DNA of 64,000 nucleotides from Labedella endophytica (GTDB lineage: Bacteria; Actinomycetota; Actinomycetes; Actinomycetales; Microbacteriaceae): the NCBI RefSeq assembly GCF_003990045.1, contig NZ_RZGZ01000001.1:248001-312000 (forward strand). Direction: 5' to 3'. This document shows positions 27,445-36,734 of this stretch, piece by piece; position 1 is the first letter of the stretch; each line of letters starts with the position of its first letter. A model generated the notes under the pieces. That model had not been told where the DNA came from and ran no database searches. It worked only from the letters and a program-made list of their open reading frames with translations. The position numbers and the translations under genes were made by a program.

Positions 27445-27907
27445 CTCCGTCGGGCGCGCGATATGCCGCCGTTGAACCCGACCGACGCTCGGTTTCTGTC
27501 ACGTCTCGGTAACGATCGGCGAATGACCCGATGAGAACTGGTTTCACCACCGTCTTCGGGGGTGCAGACAAGCTGTCAAGGGCTGTTTTCCGGACCCTCC
27601 GGTTCGCTATCCGGACAGTGGGTTGTTAGCGTTGACGAGGCCCGCATGGGTCGAAAACTGAGTCCGCGAGTGCTCGGGGTGTCCCCAGAGGAACACCCGA
27701 GCGAACGTATGGCGAAGGCGTCGGACCGGTCCCATGATCGGTCCAGCGATCGTCCCGATTCGCCGTGACCCGAGCGCCGGAGCTTCCTCCCGAGGAAGAC
27801 GCGCGCCGTCACGGCTTGATGGGCGAGGCGATCGCACACGACCTCCCGCCCGGGCGAGACCAGAAGAACCGCGGGGCGTGATCCGTCGTGCGTGTTTCGG
27901 AGAATCT
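27445..27907. other. 463-bp gene-free leader region
   Basis: No convincing gene. It holds a TTGACG hexamer (27632-27637) without a clear partner, a GGACCG/CGGTCC inverted repeat at about 27723-27744, and a local drop in GC near 27540-27660. It probably carries the promoter and a long leader of the betaine-type importer. Confidence 0.4.
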
Positions 27908-29227
27908 GTGACCAACGACGTCGCCATTCGGGCGGACAGAATGTACAAGGTCTTCGGGCGACGCCCGAAGGAAGCGGCCAAGCGCCTCGCCGACGGTGCC
28001 GACCGATCCACCGTCGCGAGCCTCGGAACGGCCGCGGTCATCGATGCGAGCTTCGAGGTCAACGTCGGCGAGATCTTCGTCGTCATGGGGCTGTCCGGTT
28101 CCGGCAAGTCGACCCTCATCCGGATGCTCAACGGACTTCTCGAGCCGACGTCGGGCTCCGTGAAGGTCTTCGGCACCGAGGTCGCGGGCGTCTCCGAATC
28201 GGCCCTCCGCGAGGTGCGCCGGAAGCGTGTCTCCATGGTCTTCCAGCACTTCGCCCTCCTGCCGCACCGCACCGTCATGGACAACGCGGCCTACGGCCTC
28301 GAGGTCCAGGGCGTGCCCGTCGCCGAGCGCCGCGAGCGGGCCCAGCGTGTGCTCGACCGCGTCGGCTTGGCCGGCTGGGAGGACAAGTTCCCCGGCCAGC
28401 TCTCCGGAGGAATGCAGCAGCGCGTCGGCCTCGCCCGCGCCCTCGCCTCCGACACGGACATCCTCCTCATGGACGAGGCGTTCTCCGCCCTCGACCCGCT
28501 CATCCGCCGCGAGATGCAGGAGCAGCTCGTCGAACTCCAGCGCGAGCTCGGCAAGACGATCGTCTTCATCACCCACGACCTCAACGAGGCGATGTTCCTC
28601 GGCGACCGGATCGCCGTCATGCGCGACGGTCGCATCGTGCAGCTCGGAACGCCGGACGACATCCTGACCGACCCTGCGAACGACTACGTCGCGCAGTTCG
28701 TGCAGGACGTCGACCGCGCTCGCGTGCTCACGGCGGCCGGCGTCATGGAGCCCGCGCGCTCCGTCGTCTCCGCGACGGCGGGCCCGCGCGCCGCCCTCCG
28801 GACGATGCGCGACCTCCAGACCTCGGCGGTCTTCGTCGTCGGCAACGGCCGCAAGCTCCTCGGCGTCGTGCACGACACGGACGCGCTCAAGCTCGTCAAG
28901 CGCGGCGAGAAGGACCTCATGCCCATCGTCCGCACGGACGCCGCGACCGTCACCGGGGAGCAGCACCTCGTCGACCTCTTCGAGCCGTCCGCCGAGAGCC
29001 CGCTCCCGGTGGCCGTCGTCGACGATGCCGGCCGGCTCCTCGGAGCCATCCCGCGCGTGACCCTCCTCGCCGCCCTCGGCAACGTGACGAGCAGTGCCAT
29101 CACCTCGGAGATGGCCGTCGTCGGACCGGCGCCGACGGTGCCCGTCGACGTCATGACCGAGACGCTCCGCGAGACGGCGGACCTCGCCGGCGAACCGGAA
29201 CCGTCGATCGAGGGGAGCCGCGCATGA
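27908..29227 (+). CDS. proV: Glycine betaine/proline ABC transporter ATPase
   Basis: 439 residues from GTG with GGAGA upstream. The N-terminal MYKVFGRRPKEAAKRLADGA insertion before Walker A is typical of ProV/OpuAA. Walker A GLSGSGKST, signature LSGGMQQRVGLARAL, Walker B ILLMDEAFSALD and switch THD are intact. Two CBS-like repeats fill the C-terminus (about 275-405), the part that senses ionic strength in OpuA. It powers uptake of compatible solutes under osmotic stress. Overlaps the permease start by 4 bp. Confidence 0.92.
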   Translation: MTNDVAIRADRMYKVFGRRPKEAAKRLADGADRSTVASLGTAAVIDASFEVNVGEIFVVMGLSGSGKSTLIRMLNGLLEPTSGSVKVFGTEVAGVSESALREVRRKRVSMVFQHFALLPHRTVMDNAAYGLEVQGVPVAERRERAQRVLDRVGLAGWEDKFPGQLSGGMQQRVGLARALASDTDILLMDEAFSALDPLIRREMQEQLVELQRELGKTIVFITHDLNEAMFLGDRIAVMRDGRIVQLGTPDDILTDPANDYVAQFVQDVDRARVLTAAGVMEPARSVVSATAGPRAALRTMRDLQTSAVFVVGNGRKLLGVVHDTDALKLVKRGEKDLMPIVRTDAATVTGEQHLVDLFEPSAESPLPVAVVDDAGRLLGAIPRVTLLAALGNVTSSAITSEMAVVGPAPTVPVDVMTETLRETADLAGEPEPSIEGSRA

Positions 29228-30180
29228 ACGACCTCCGCCTCCCCATCGGCGATTGGGCCGAAGACGTCGTCGACGTCATCACCGACGTCTTCCAACCGCT
29301 CTTCGACGTCATCCGCACGATCTTCCTCGGTCTCTACGACGGGGTCGACTGGGCGCTCTCGACGCCGCCCTTCTGGGCGGTCATCATCGTCGCCGCGGCC
29401 ATCGCGTTCTTCGTGAAGGGTTGGAAGCTCGCCGTCGGGTCCGTGCTCGGATTCGTCCTCATCCAGCTCGTCGGACAGTGGGAGAACGCGATGGACTCGC
29501 TCGCGCTCGTCCTCGTCGCGGGCCTCGTCGCCGTGGTCGTGAGCGTGCCCGTCGGTATCCTCGCCGCCCGCTCGCAGACCGCGTCGACGATCGTGAAGCC
29601 GATCCTCGACTTCATGCAGACGATGCCGGCGTTCGTCTATCTGATCCCGGCACTCATCCTGTTCCGCGTCGGCGTGGTTCCCGGGATCGTCGCGACGATC
29701 ATCTTCGCGATGGCCCCGGGTGTGCGCCTCACGGAGCTCGGCATCCGTGGCGTCGACCGCGAGGTCGTCGAGGCCGGTCAGGCGTTCGGCGCCTCGCCCG
29801 GACGTATCCTCCGCCAGATCCAGCTGCCGCTCGCGCTCCCCACGATCATGGCCGGCATCAACCAGGTCATCATGCTCGCGCTGTCGATGGTCGTCATCGC
29901 CGGAATGGTCGGTGCCGGTGGACTCGGTGGCGAGATCGTCGCGAGCCTCAACCGGATCGACATCGGTCTCGGCTTCGAGGCGGGGCTCTCCGTGGTGATC
30001 CTGGCGATCTTCCTCGACCGCGTGACGGCGTCGTTCGGAACCAAGGGCGCGAAGCGCTCGGCGAAGAAGTCGGTGGACGAGAAGCCGGCGGCGAGCGGCA
30101 CGGACGAGTCGCGCGACGCGCAGGACCACGCCGAGCGGATGGTCGTCGGTGGTCCGAGGAGGGCCCCCACCGGCGGTTGA
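29224..30180 (+). CDS. proW: Glycine betaine/proline ABC transporter permease
   Basis: 318 residues. DWALSTPPFWAVI in the N-terminal part, then the OpuAB core with PILDFMQTMPAFVYLIPALILF, and EAGQAFGASPGRILRQIQLPLALPTIMAG as the ATPase-contact loop. About six membrane helices and a charged, disordered tail of ~45 residues. It pairs with the ProV and ProX genes on either side. An 87-bp gap with a CCGGC/GCCGG hairpin separates it from proX. Confidence 0.92.
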   Translation: MNDLRLPIGDWAEDVVDVITDVFQPLFDVIRTIFLGLYDGVDWALSTPPFWAVIIVAAAIAFFVKGWKLAVGSVLGFVLIQLVGQWENAMDSLALVLVAGLVAVVVSVPVGILAARSQTASTIVKPILDFMQTMPAFVYLIPALILFRVGVVPGIVATIIFAMAPGVRLTELGIRGVDREVVEAGQAFGASPGRILRQIQLPLALPTIMAGINQVIMLALSMVVIAGMVGAGGLGGEIVASLNRIDIGLGFEAGLSVVILAIFLDRVTASFGTKGAKRSAKKSVDEKPAASGTDESRDAQDHAERMVVGGPRRAPTGG

Positions 30181-30209
30181 GACCGCCCCCGGCTCACGCC
30201 GACCCCACC

Positions 30210-30223
30210 GGCTGACGCCGGCC
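30210..30223 (+). promoter_or_regulatory. Small hairpin between proW and proX
   Basis: CCGGC TGAC GCCGG, preceded 20 nt upstream by a related GGCTCACGCCG. It could stabilise a processed proX mRNA, which must be made in excess over the membrane parts. Weak evidence. Confidence 0.3.
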
Positions 30224-30267
30224 CCCAGAACCCCCACCCCCGCGCACCAGCGGGACGAAAGGAAACA

Positions 30268-31158
30268 ATGAAGAAGAACAGCAAGGTCGCCATCGCGGCG
30301 ATCGCCACAGCAGGACTTCTCGGCCTCGCGGGTTGCGCGGCCGACGGCGACTCCGCCGGAGGCTCGGAGGAGTCGAAGGACATCACCATCGCCGTGTTCA
30401 ACGGCTGGGACGAGGCCGTCGCAACGAGCGAGCTCTGGAAGGCCGTGCTCGAGGAGCAGGGCTACAACGTCGAGCTCGAGTACGCCGACGTCGCACCCGT
30501 CTTCGCGGGACTCGCCTCCGGCGACTACGACATGACCACGGACGTCTGGCTCCCCGGCACCCACGCCTCGTACCTCGAGGAGTTCGGTGAGGACATCTCC
30601 GACCTCGGCGCGTGGAACGACGAGTCGAAGCTCACGGTCGTCGTGAACGAGGACGCGCCGATCGACTCCCTCACGGAGCTCGCGGACAACGCTGACCTGT
30701 TCAACAACACCATCGTGGGCATTGAGCCGGGCGCCGGCCTGACGCTCGCCATGGAGAACGAGGTCATCCCGGGCTACGGCCTCGAGGACATGGACTTCGT
30801 CACCTCGTCGACCGCCGCCATGCTCACCGAGCTGCAGACCGCGACGGATTCCGGCGAGAACATCGTCGCGACCCTGTGGGACCCGCACTGGGCCAACACC
30901 GCATACCCGGTGAAGGAGCTCGAGGACCCCGAGGGCGCTCTCGGCGGCACCGAGTCGCTCCACACCTACGGCAAGATCGACTTCGCGGACGAGTTCCCCG
31001 AGGTCGCCGGCTGGATGGGTGACTTCCAGATGGACCTCGACACGCTGTACTCGCTCGAGCAGGCCATGTTCGTCGACTACGACGGCGACGACTACGCTCC
31101 CGTCGTCGAGCAGTGGATCGAAGACAACCAGGACTACGTCGACGGCCTCACGAGCTGA
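30268..31158 (+). CDS. proX: Glycine betaine-type substrate-binding lipoprotein
   Basis: 296 residues with GAAAGGAAA upstream. Lipoprotein signal 1-22 ending LAGC. The mature part has DITIAVFNGWDEAVATSELWK, ASGDYDMTTDVWLPGTHASYLEEFG and LWDPHWA; the Trp residues fit the aromatic box that holds quaternary amines in ProX/OpuAC. It captures betaine, proline or choline outside the cell for ProVW. Confidence 0.92.
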   Translation: MKKNSKVAIAAIATAGLLGLAGCAADGDSAGGSEESKDITIAVFNGWDEAVATSELWKAVLEEQGYNVELEYADVAPVFAGLASGDYDMTTDVWLPGTHASYLEEFGEDISDLGAWNDESKLTVVVNEDAPIDSLTELADNADLFNNTIVGIEPGAGLTLAMENEVIPGYGLEDMDFVTSSTAAMLTELQTATDSGENIVATLWDPHWANTAYPVKELEDPEGALGGTESLHTYGKIDFADEFPEVAGWMGDFQMDLDTLYSLEQAMFVDYDGDDYAPVVEQWIEDNQDYVDGLTS

Positions 31159-31183
31159 TCGATCTTCCTGAACGTCACCCTCT

Positions 31184-31244
31184 CCCGGGTGGACGCAAAA
31201 CGCGGGTGTCGCACGTCGACACCCGCGTTTCGCGTCCACCCGGG
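31184..31244. repeat. Long hairpin (palindrome family 4) after proX
   Basis: A 61-bp inverted repeat: 28-nt arms with a single mismatch and a 5-nt loop, beginning CCCGGGTGGACGC and ending GCGTCCACCCGGG. It lies between convergent proX and an alpha/beta hydrolase gene and can act as a bidirectional terminator. A degenerate extra right arm (GCGTTTTGCGTCCAC) occurs at 31297-31311. Confidence 0.85.
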
Positions 31245-31362
31245 TGGTTCTCTCTTCCGGAGTTGTCACGAATCGCGGTGGCGGGCGCTCCGGAGGCGCG
31301 TTTTGCGTCCACTCGGATGGTGCGGGGTGGGAGAGCACGGGCGAAGCGCCGCCCCCGTGGCG

Positions 31363-32163
31363 TCAGCGGCTGGCGGCGAAGGAGGCGATGGTGAAGCGCG
31401 CGAGCTCCTCGGCCATGGGCCCGGGCTCCCAGGAGTGGTGGGCGCCGGGCATGACCTTCGTGACGGCGCCCTCGATCGACGCCGCGATGTCGGCGGACGA
31501 GGCGATCATCTCGTCGAAGGTCTGCTCACCGTGCATCGTGAGCACGGGCACGCCGATCTCGGCGAAGAGCTCGGAGTGGGGGGCCGACGCGGCCCAGAGC
31601 AGCGATTCCGCATCCGCGCGCTGACTGACCACGGCGGCGACCATCGCCGGGTAGTCGGGCGACTGCTTCGCTCCGGCTAGCCATTCCGGGGGCATGTCCT
31701 TCATGTACCACTCGAGCGCCGGCTCGAGTTCACCGGCGTCGAGGAGTCGGAGGAACTCCGTCGCCCACGCCCGGGCCTCCGCAGGATCCCCGGCGATCGG
31801 CGCCTCCCAGAGGGCGAGACCCACGACGGGCAGCCCGCTGACCGCCGCCGCGAGGGCGATCGAGCAGCCGGAGGAGTGACCGCAGAGCACGGCGAACCCG
31901 CCGGCCTCCTCGATGAGGGCGGCGAGCGTCTCGAGCTCGCGGTCCAGGTCGAGCACGCCGTCGGCCTGGGTCTCTCCGCGACCCAGCCGATCGAACACGA
32001 TCGTGGTGATGCCGCGTTCCGCCGCCCGCTCGGCGGTCTCCGTCGTGACGGCGTCTCCCGCACGGGACGGACCGGCGCCGGCGATGAAGATGAGGGCTGG
32101 ACCCTCTCCGGTGCGGTCGTAGGCGACGCGGTCGCCGCGGGGTGTCGTGAGGAAGTGGGTCAT
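31363..32163 (-). CDS. Alpha/beta hydrolase
   Basis: 266 residues. Oxyanion segment IFIAGAGPSRAG, nucleophile elbow GHSSGCS (Ser about 95), acid region VPVLTMHGEQTFDE and catalytic His in PGAHHSWEPGP. It fits the small esterase/peroxidase-like AB-hydrolase group; substrate unknown. The His-Ser-rich ending HHSWE is common in actinobacterial stress-related hydrolases. Divergent from the next gene, sharing a 167-bp promoter gap. Confidence 0.82.
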   Translation of the reverse strand: MTHFLTTPRGDRVAYDRTGEGPALIFIAGAGPSRAGDAVTTETAERAAERGITTIVFDRLGRGETQADGVLDLDRELETLAALIEEAGGFAVLCGHSSGCSIALAAAVSGLPVVGLALWEAPIAGDPAEARAWATEFLRLLDAGELEPALEWYMKDMPPEWLAGAKQSPDYPAMVAAVVSQRADAESLLWAASAPHSELFAEIGVPVLTMHGEQTFDEMIASSADIAASIEGAVTKVMPGAHHSWEPGPMAEELARFTIASFAASR

Positions 32164-32330
32164 CGGTGCCTCGTGCTCGTCGTGGTGCGGGGAGGTCTTC
32201 AGTCTTCTGCACGCCACCGACACGCGATAGGGGGAGGCGCGGTTCGGGCCGATGGAATCCCGCACCTGGGTGGTCCCTGCGAGTCGACCGATCGCGGAAT
32301 GGGAGGGACCCGCGCCTCGTTCCCCCGAGT

Positions 32331-32990
32331 ATGACCAATACAGGACTCTCGACCATCGGTTTCATCGGTTCCGGCAACATCGGCGGGCAGCTCGCGCGGC
32401 TCGCGGTGGGTCACGGGTACTCGGTCGTCATGAGCAACTCGCGCGGTCCCGAGACACTCGCGAAGCTCGTCGACGAGCTCGGTCCGGGCGCCCGCGCGGC
32501 GACGCCCGACGAAGCGGCTTCGGCCGGCGACATCGTAGTGGTGACCGTTCCCCTCAATGCGTACCGGTCCGTTCCCACGGTTCCTCTCGTCGGCAAGGTC
32601 GTCGTCGACACGAACAACTACTATTTCGAGCGCGACGGTCGGATCCCCGAGCTCGACGAGGCGCGCACGACGGTGTCCCAGATGCTGCAGGACCACCTGC
32701 CGTCGTCCACCGTGGTCAAGGCGTTCAACAACATCACGGCGGCGGATCTCACCGCGGCCGGCTCTCCGAGCGGTACGGAGGGACGTCGGGCGCTCCCGAT
32801 CGCCGGTGACGACACGGATGCGAAGCGGCTCGTGTCCACGCTCATCGACGAGTTCGGCTTCGACGCCGTGGACGCCGGGACCCTCGCCGAGAGCTGGCGC
32901 TTCGAACGCGACCAGCCGGCGTACGGCGTCGCGATGACGGCGGAGGAGATCCCCGGCAAGCTCGCCGCCGCCACGCGCACCGAGGCCTGA
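32331..32990 (+). CDS. NADPH-dependent F420-reductase-like protein
   Basis: 219 residues. The N-terminal Rossmann fold TIGFIGSGNIGGQLARLAVGHGY and SNSRGPE (NADPH 2'-phosphate site) belong to the F420_oxidored/NADP-binding family. DTNNYYFERDG and VKAFNNITAADL are typical of the short bacterial members. Actual partner (F420 or another hydride carrier) is unknown. No clear ribosome site or promoter is visible before ATG. Confidence 0.8.
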   Translation: MTNTGLSTIGFIGSGNIGGQLARLAVGHGYSVVMSNSRGPETLAKLVDELGPGARAATPDEAASAGDIVVVTVPLNAYRSVPTVPLVGKVVVDTNNYYFERDGRIPELDEARTTVSQMLQDHLPSSTVVKAFNNITAADLTAAGSPSGTEGRRALPIAGDDTDAKRLVSTLIDEFGFDAVDAGTLAESWRFERDQPAYGVAMTAEEIPGKLAAATRTEA

Positions 32991-33025
32991 GGCTCCGCCC
33001 TCACCGCCTCCCTCCAGACACCCGC

Positions 33026-33080
33026 GATGTGCGGACATCCGTCCTCGAGAACCCGAACTCGACGACGGATGTCCGCATGT
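33026..33080. repeat. Palindrome family 3, copy upstream of znuA
   Basis: Perfect 14-bp arms TGCGGACATCCGTC (33030-33043) and its complement (33064-33077) around a 20-nt loop with CTCGAG and CTCGAC. The half-site GTGCGGAC recurs four times in the nested palindrome at 37380-37490, after zur. Confidence 0.8.
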
Positions 33081-33107
33081 CGCCGGGCTTTCCGACGATC
33101 TGCGGTT

Positions 33108-33124
33108 TTGATAATGAGTGTCAA
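33108..33124 (+). promoter_or_regulatory. Zur box upstream of znuA
   Basis: A 17-bp near-palindrome starting TTGATAATGA and ending GTCAA; 6 of 8 positions pair, matching the actinobacterial Zur consensus type TGANAATGATNNTCA. It lies just upstream of the TAGAGT -10 hexamer (33132-33137), a position suited to zinc-dependent repression by the Zur encoded at 36928. Confidence 0.78.
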
Positions 33125-33144
33125 TAGCGAGTAGAGTCATCGCC

Positions 33145-34155
33145 ATGACCCGTCGACTTCCCGCCTTCCTCCTCGCCGTTCCCGTGACCGCCCTCGTGCT
33201 CGCGGGGTGCGCCTCCGGCGGGACGGCCGGTTCCACGGACGACGCAGACACCGGCGGTGGCGGCCTCACCGTCGTCGCCTCGACCAACGTCTACGGCGAC
33301 ATCGCCCAGACCATCGGCGGCGACGCGGTCGACGTGACGAGCATCATCGACTCGGCCGCGCAGGACCCGCACTCCTACGAGGCCACGGCGCAGGACCAGC
33401 TCACGATCTCCAACGCCTCCCTCGTGATCGAGAACGGCGGCGGTTACGACCCCTTCATCGACACGCTCGTCGACGCAGCAGGGGCGGACGACCTCGTCGT
33501 CCTCAACGCCTCCGAGCTCTCCGGCCTCATGCCCGACGACGAGCACGCCGACGAGGACCACGCCGAAGAGGACCACGCCGAAGAGGACCACGCCGACGAG
33601 GGTGGCGACCACGAGGGCCACGACCACGTCGAGGGCTTCAACGAGCACGTCTGGTACAGCATGGACGCGATGGATGCCCTCGCCCACGAGATCGCGCACG
33701 AGCTCGGCGAGCTCGACCCCGAGAATGCTTCGACGTTCGAGGACAACTACGACGCCTTCGCCGCGGAACTCGGCACGATCACGGCCTCGGCCGAGGAGAT
33801 CGCCGCCGCACACGGTGGCGAGAGCGTCACCATCACGGAACCGGTGCCGCTCTACCTGCTCGAGTCCGCCGGTCTCGAGAACGTCACCCCCGGTGACTTC
33901 AGCGAGGCCATCGAGGAGGGCACCGACGTCTCCCCGGCCGTGCTCGCCGAGACGCTCGGTCTGTTTGAAAGCGGCGACGTCGCGCTCCTGGCCTACAACG
34001 ACCAGACCTCGAGCCCCGAGACCGAGCGGGTCCGCGAGGCCGCGGAGGCGGCGGACGTGCCCGTCGTGAATTTCACCGAGACCCTGCCGGACGGCGACTC
34101 CTACATCGAGTGGATGACCGCGAACCTGACGGCGATCTCCGACGCGCTCGCGTGA
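33145..34155 (+). CDS. znuA: Zinc ABC transporter substrate-binding lipoprotein
   Basis: 336 residues. Lipoprotein signal ending VLAGC. Cluster A-I metal-binding protein: VVASTNVYGDIAQTIGGD, first His in QDPHSYE, a His/Asp/Glu-rich loop (about 135-172, with repeated HAEED units), second His in FNEHVWYSMD, and late ligand region NDQTSSPETERV. The His-rich loop points to zinc. TAGAGT ends 8 nt before ATG (possible leaderless start). The stop overlaps the ATPase GTG start. Confidence 0.9.
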   Translation: MTRRLPAFLLAVPVTALVLAGCASGGTAGSTDDADTGGGGLTVVASTNVYGDIAQTIGGDAVDVTSIIDSAAQDPHSYEATAQDQLTISNASLVIENGGGYDPFIDTLVDAAGADDLVVLNASELSGLMPDDEHADEDHAEEDHAEEDHADEGGDHEGHDHVEGFNEHVWYSMDAMDALAHEIAHELGELDPENASTFEDNYDAFAAELGTITASAEEIAAAHGGESVTITEPVPLYLLESAGLENVTPGDFSEAIEEGTDVSPAVLAETLGLFESGDVALLAYNDQTSSPETERVREAAEAADVPVVNFTETLPDGDSYIEWMTANLTAISDALA

Positions 34156-35051
34156 CGAGGGACCCCCTCGCTGCACGTCGCGCCTCTCCGAGGGTGTTGG
34201 ATGGGGGAGTGGACGACGGACGACGGGAGCGCGCTGACGTGCTGCGCCTCGAGTCCGCGTCGCTGGGATTCGGGCGCCGCACCCTGTGGGACGGCCTCGA
34301 CCTGAGCGTGCGCCCCGGCGAATTCCTCGCGGTGCTCGGCCCCAACGGCTCCGGCAAGACGAGCCTCTTGAAGACGATCCTCGGCCAGCAGCGCCTCGAT
34401 TCCGGCCGTGTCCTTCTCGACGGCGGCCCCGTCCATCGCGGGGACCGACGCATCGGCTACATCCCGCAGCAGAAGCTCGTCCCCGCCGGCACGCCCATGC
34501 GCGGTCGCGACCTCGTGGCGCTCGGCGTCAACGGTCACCGCTTCGGATTCCCGGTCACGCGGAAAGGCGAGCGGGAACGCGTCGACGAGCTCCTCGACTC
34601 GGTTGGCGCCACCGGATACGCGGATCGTCCCGTCGGGAGCCTCTCGGGGGGCGAGCAGCAGCGGTTGCGGGTGGGGCAGGCCCTCGCCGACGATCCTGTA
34701 CTCCTTCTCTGCGACGAGCCTCTCCTGAGCCTCGACCTCGCGCACCAGCGCGGGGTGTCCGACCTCATCGACCGTCGTCGTCGCGAGCACGACACGGCCG
34801 TGCTCTTCGTCACCCACGACGTGAACCCGGTACTCGACAAGGTCGACCGCATCCTCTACCTGGCCGGCGGGCGTTTCCGTGAGGGAACGCCGGACGAGGT
34901 CCTCCGCTCGGAGGTCCTCACGGACCTGTACGGCTCGCCCGTCGACGTGTTCCGCTCCCGCGGGCGCATCGTCGTCGTGGGGATCCCGGACGCCGAGACG
35001 CACGACCACCACGACCACCACGCGGACGAGCATCCGGAGGCCCACGGATGA
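34152..35051 (+). CDS. znuC: Zinc ABC transporter ATPase
   Basis: 299 residues from GTG overlapping znuA by 4 bp (GTGA). About 30 weakly conserved residues precede the ATPase core: Walker A GPNGSGKTS, IGYIPQQ, signature LSGGEQQRLRVGQAL, Walker B LLLCDEPLLSLDL and THD. The C-terminus is His-rich (HDHHDHHADEHPEAHG), a metal-binding tail not found in most family members. A later start near 34238 is possible. Overlaps the permease start by 4 bp. Confidence 0.88.
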   Translation: MTRDPLAARRASPRVLDGGVDDGRRERADVLRLESASLGFGRRTLWDGLDLSVRPGEFLAVLGPNGSGKTSLLKTILGQQRLDSGRVLLDGGPVHRGDRRIGYIPQQKLVPAGTPMRGRDLVALGVNGHRFGFPVTRKGERERVDELLDSVGATGYADRPVGSLSGGEQQRLRVGQALADDPVLLLCDEPLLSLDLAHQRGVSDLIDRRRREHDTAVLFVTHDVNPVLDKVDRILYLAGGRFREGTPDEVLRSEVLTDLYGSPVDVFRSRGRIVVVGIPDAETHDHHDHHADEHPEAHG

Positions 35052-35887
35052 TCGATCTCGACACCTACGTCCAGCTCCTCGGCCTCGTGCAGAACTCGAT
35101 CATCGCGGGAGCCGTGCTCGGTCTCGTCGGTGGTCTCGTCGGCGTGTTCGTGATGCAGCGCGACATGGCGTTCGCGGTGCACGGCATCAGCGAGCTCTCG
35201 TTCGCCGGGGCGGCGGCCGCGCTGCTCCTCGGCGCGAACGTCGTCGCCGGGTCGCTCATCGGGTCGCTCGTCGCCGCGATCCTCATCGGGGTGCTCGGTG
35301 CGCGTGCTCGAGACCGCAACTCCATCATCGGAGTGCTCATGCCGGCGGGGCTCGGCCTCGGGATCCTGTTCCTGGCGCTCTACCCCGGCAGGAGCGCGAA
35401 CAAGTTCAGCCTGCTGACGGGACAGATCATCGCCGTCGACTCGCCGCAGCTGGCGTGGCTCATCGGGATCTCGATCGTCGTCCTCGTCTGCCTGCTCGTG
35501 ATCTGGCGACCGCTGACCTTCGATTCCCTCGACCCCGAGGTCGCCGCCGCCCGGGGCGTTCCGACGCGGTTCGTCGCGCTCGCATTCATGGTGCTGCTCG
35601 GTCTCATCGTGGCCGTGTCGGTGCAGATCATCGGTGCGCTCCTCGTGATGGCACTCCTCGTGACACCGGCCGCCGCCGCGCTGCGCGTGTCGTCCTCCCC
35701 GGTGCTCGTCCCCGTGCTCGCGAGCGTCTTCGGTTTCGTCTCGGCGGTGGGCGGCATCCTGCTCGCGATCGCCGGCTCGCTGCCGATCAGCCCGTACATC
35801 ACGACGATCTCGTTCCTGATCTACGTCGTCTGCCGCCTCGTCGGCGGGCGCACGCGCTCCCGACGTCGGCTGGCCGCCGCCGTCTGA
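35048..35887 (+). CDS. znuB: Zinc ABC transporter permease
   Basis: 279 residues, about eight membrane helices. VLGLVGGLVGVFVMQRDMAFAVHGISELSFAGAAAALLLG and LLVMALLVTPAAAALRVS are ABC-3 family (ZnuB/MntB) landmarks. Third gene of the zinc importer; converges on the MarR gene 21 bp away. Confidence 0.9.
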   Translation: MIDLDTYVQLLGLVQNSIIAGAVLGLVGGLVGVFVMQRDMAFAVHGISELSFAGAAAALLLGANVVAGSLIGSLVAAILIGVLGARARDRNSIIGVLMPAGLGLGILFLALYPGRSANKFSLLTGQIIAVDSPQLAWLIGISIVVLVCLLVIWRPLTFDSLDPEVAAARGVPTRFVALAFMVLLGLIVAVSVQIIGALLVMALLVTPAAAALRVSSSPVLVPVLASVFGFVSAVGGILLAIAGSLPISPYITTISFLIYVVCRLVGGRTRSRRRLAAAV

Positions 35888-35908
35888 CCCGTCCACCTCC
35901 CCGGGAGG

Positions 35909-36505
35909 TCAGGGGCGAGGGTCTCCGCGGCCGGAATTGTGCTCGCGGACGGCCTCGCGGAGTTCGTCGTCGAGGCTCTGCGACGCGTGCACGGCCGAGA
36001 CCATGCCGCCGAGGAACTTCGCGACCGCGGCGAGTTCGTTCTCGTCGAGACCGTCGACGAGCGCGATCATGCGCTGGTGCATCGCGCCGAGGGTCTCGCG
36101 CACCTCGTTGTCGCTGTCGATCGTGGGTACGACGATGACCGCGCGTCGGTCGTTCGGGTGCGACTCGCGGCGGACGTGTCCGCTCTTGCTGAGCCGATCG
36201 ACGAGCGCCGTGACCGATGCGGACGTCACCCCGAGCGTGCGGACGAGGTCGCGCTGCAGCACGATCCGATCCTCACGCTGCGCCTTCAGCAGGTAGCGGA
36301 GCGCGATCAGGTCGGTCTCGTTCATGTTCATGGACGACCGTGTCCGCGCCCGCATGTCCGCTTCCGCCGTCCGGTAGCGGCGGAGGAGGTTGAGCACGTC
36401 GACGCTCGTGGCTCCGCGGTGCTGCGGGTACCAGTATCCGGACGACGGCTCCCTGGACGATTCCTCGGCAGGACGACCGTGGGACGCGGACGACTCGTCG
36501 GTCAT
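35909..36505 (-). CDS. MarR family regulator
   Basis: 198 residues. About 45 disordered N-terminal residues precede the winged helix: NETDLIALRYLL, VLQRDLVRTLGVTSASVTALVDRLSKSGHVRRESHPNDRRAVIV (recognition helix and DxR wing). It is translated with an upstream 70-residue gene (ATGA overlap). A 21-bp palindrome at 36735-36755 upstream of the pair is the likely autoregulatory operator. Confidence 0.88.
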   Translation of the reverse strand: MTDESSASHGRPAEESSREPSSGYWYPQHRGATSVDVLNLLRRYRTAEADMRARTRSSMNMNETDLIALRYLLKAQREDRIVLQRDLVRTLGVTSASVTALVDRLSKSGHVRRESHPNDRRAVIVVPTIDSDNEVRETLGAMHQRMIALVDGLDENELAAVAKFLGGMVSAVHASQSLDDELREAVREHNSGRGDPRP

Positions 36506-36714
36506 GCCGCGGTCCGTGCGTAGCGCGGGCGCCGGCCGATGATCCCGGACCAGCGCCGGGTAGTGCCGGCGAGAGCGCGCTGCGCCTCGGACACGGTCGA
36601 GAAGGTGCCGACGACGGAGCCGTCAGCGGTGCACGCGACGATACGGTCGGCACCCGACCAGATCATCGGCTGCCGCGGGACGGGACGCGTGTCCATCGGT
36701 ATGACGATGTTCAT
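36502..36714 (-). CDS. Small protein coupled to MarR regulator
   Basis: 70 residues, RBS GAGGAGAAG. Sequence MNIVIPMDTRPVPRQPMIWS...CTADGSVVGTFSTVSEAQRAL has no domain I recognise; it looks like a compact beta-beta-alpha protein. Overlaps the MarR start by 4 bp. Role unknown; perhaps modulates or is regulated with MarR. Confidence 0.6.
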   Translation of the reverse strand: MNIVIPMDTRPVPRQPMIWSGADRIVACTADGSVVGTFSTVSEAQRALAGTTRRWSGIIGRRPRYARTAA

Positions 36715-36734
36715 GGCTTCTCCTCGCCAGGTCA

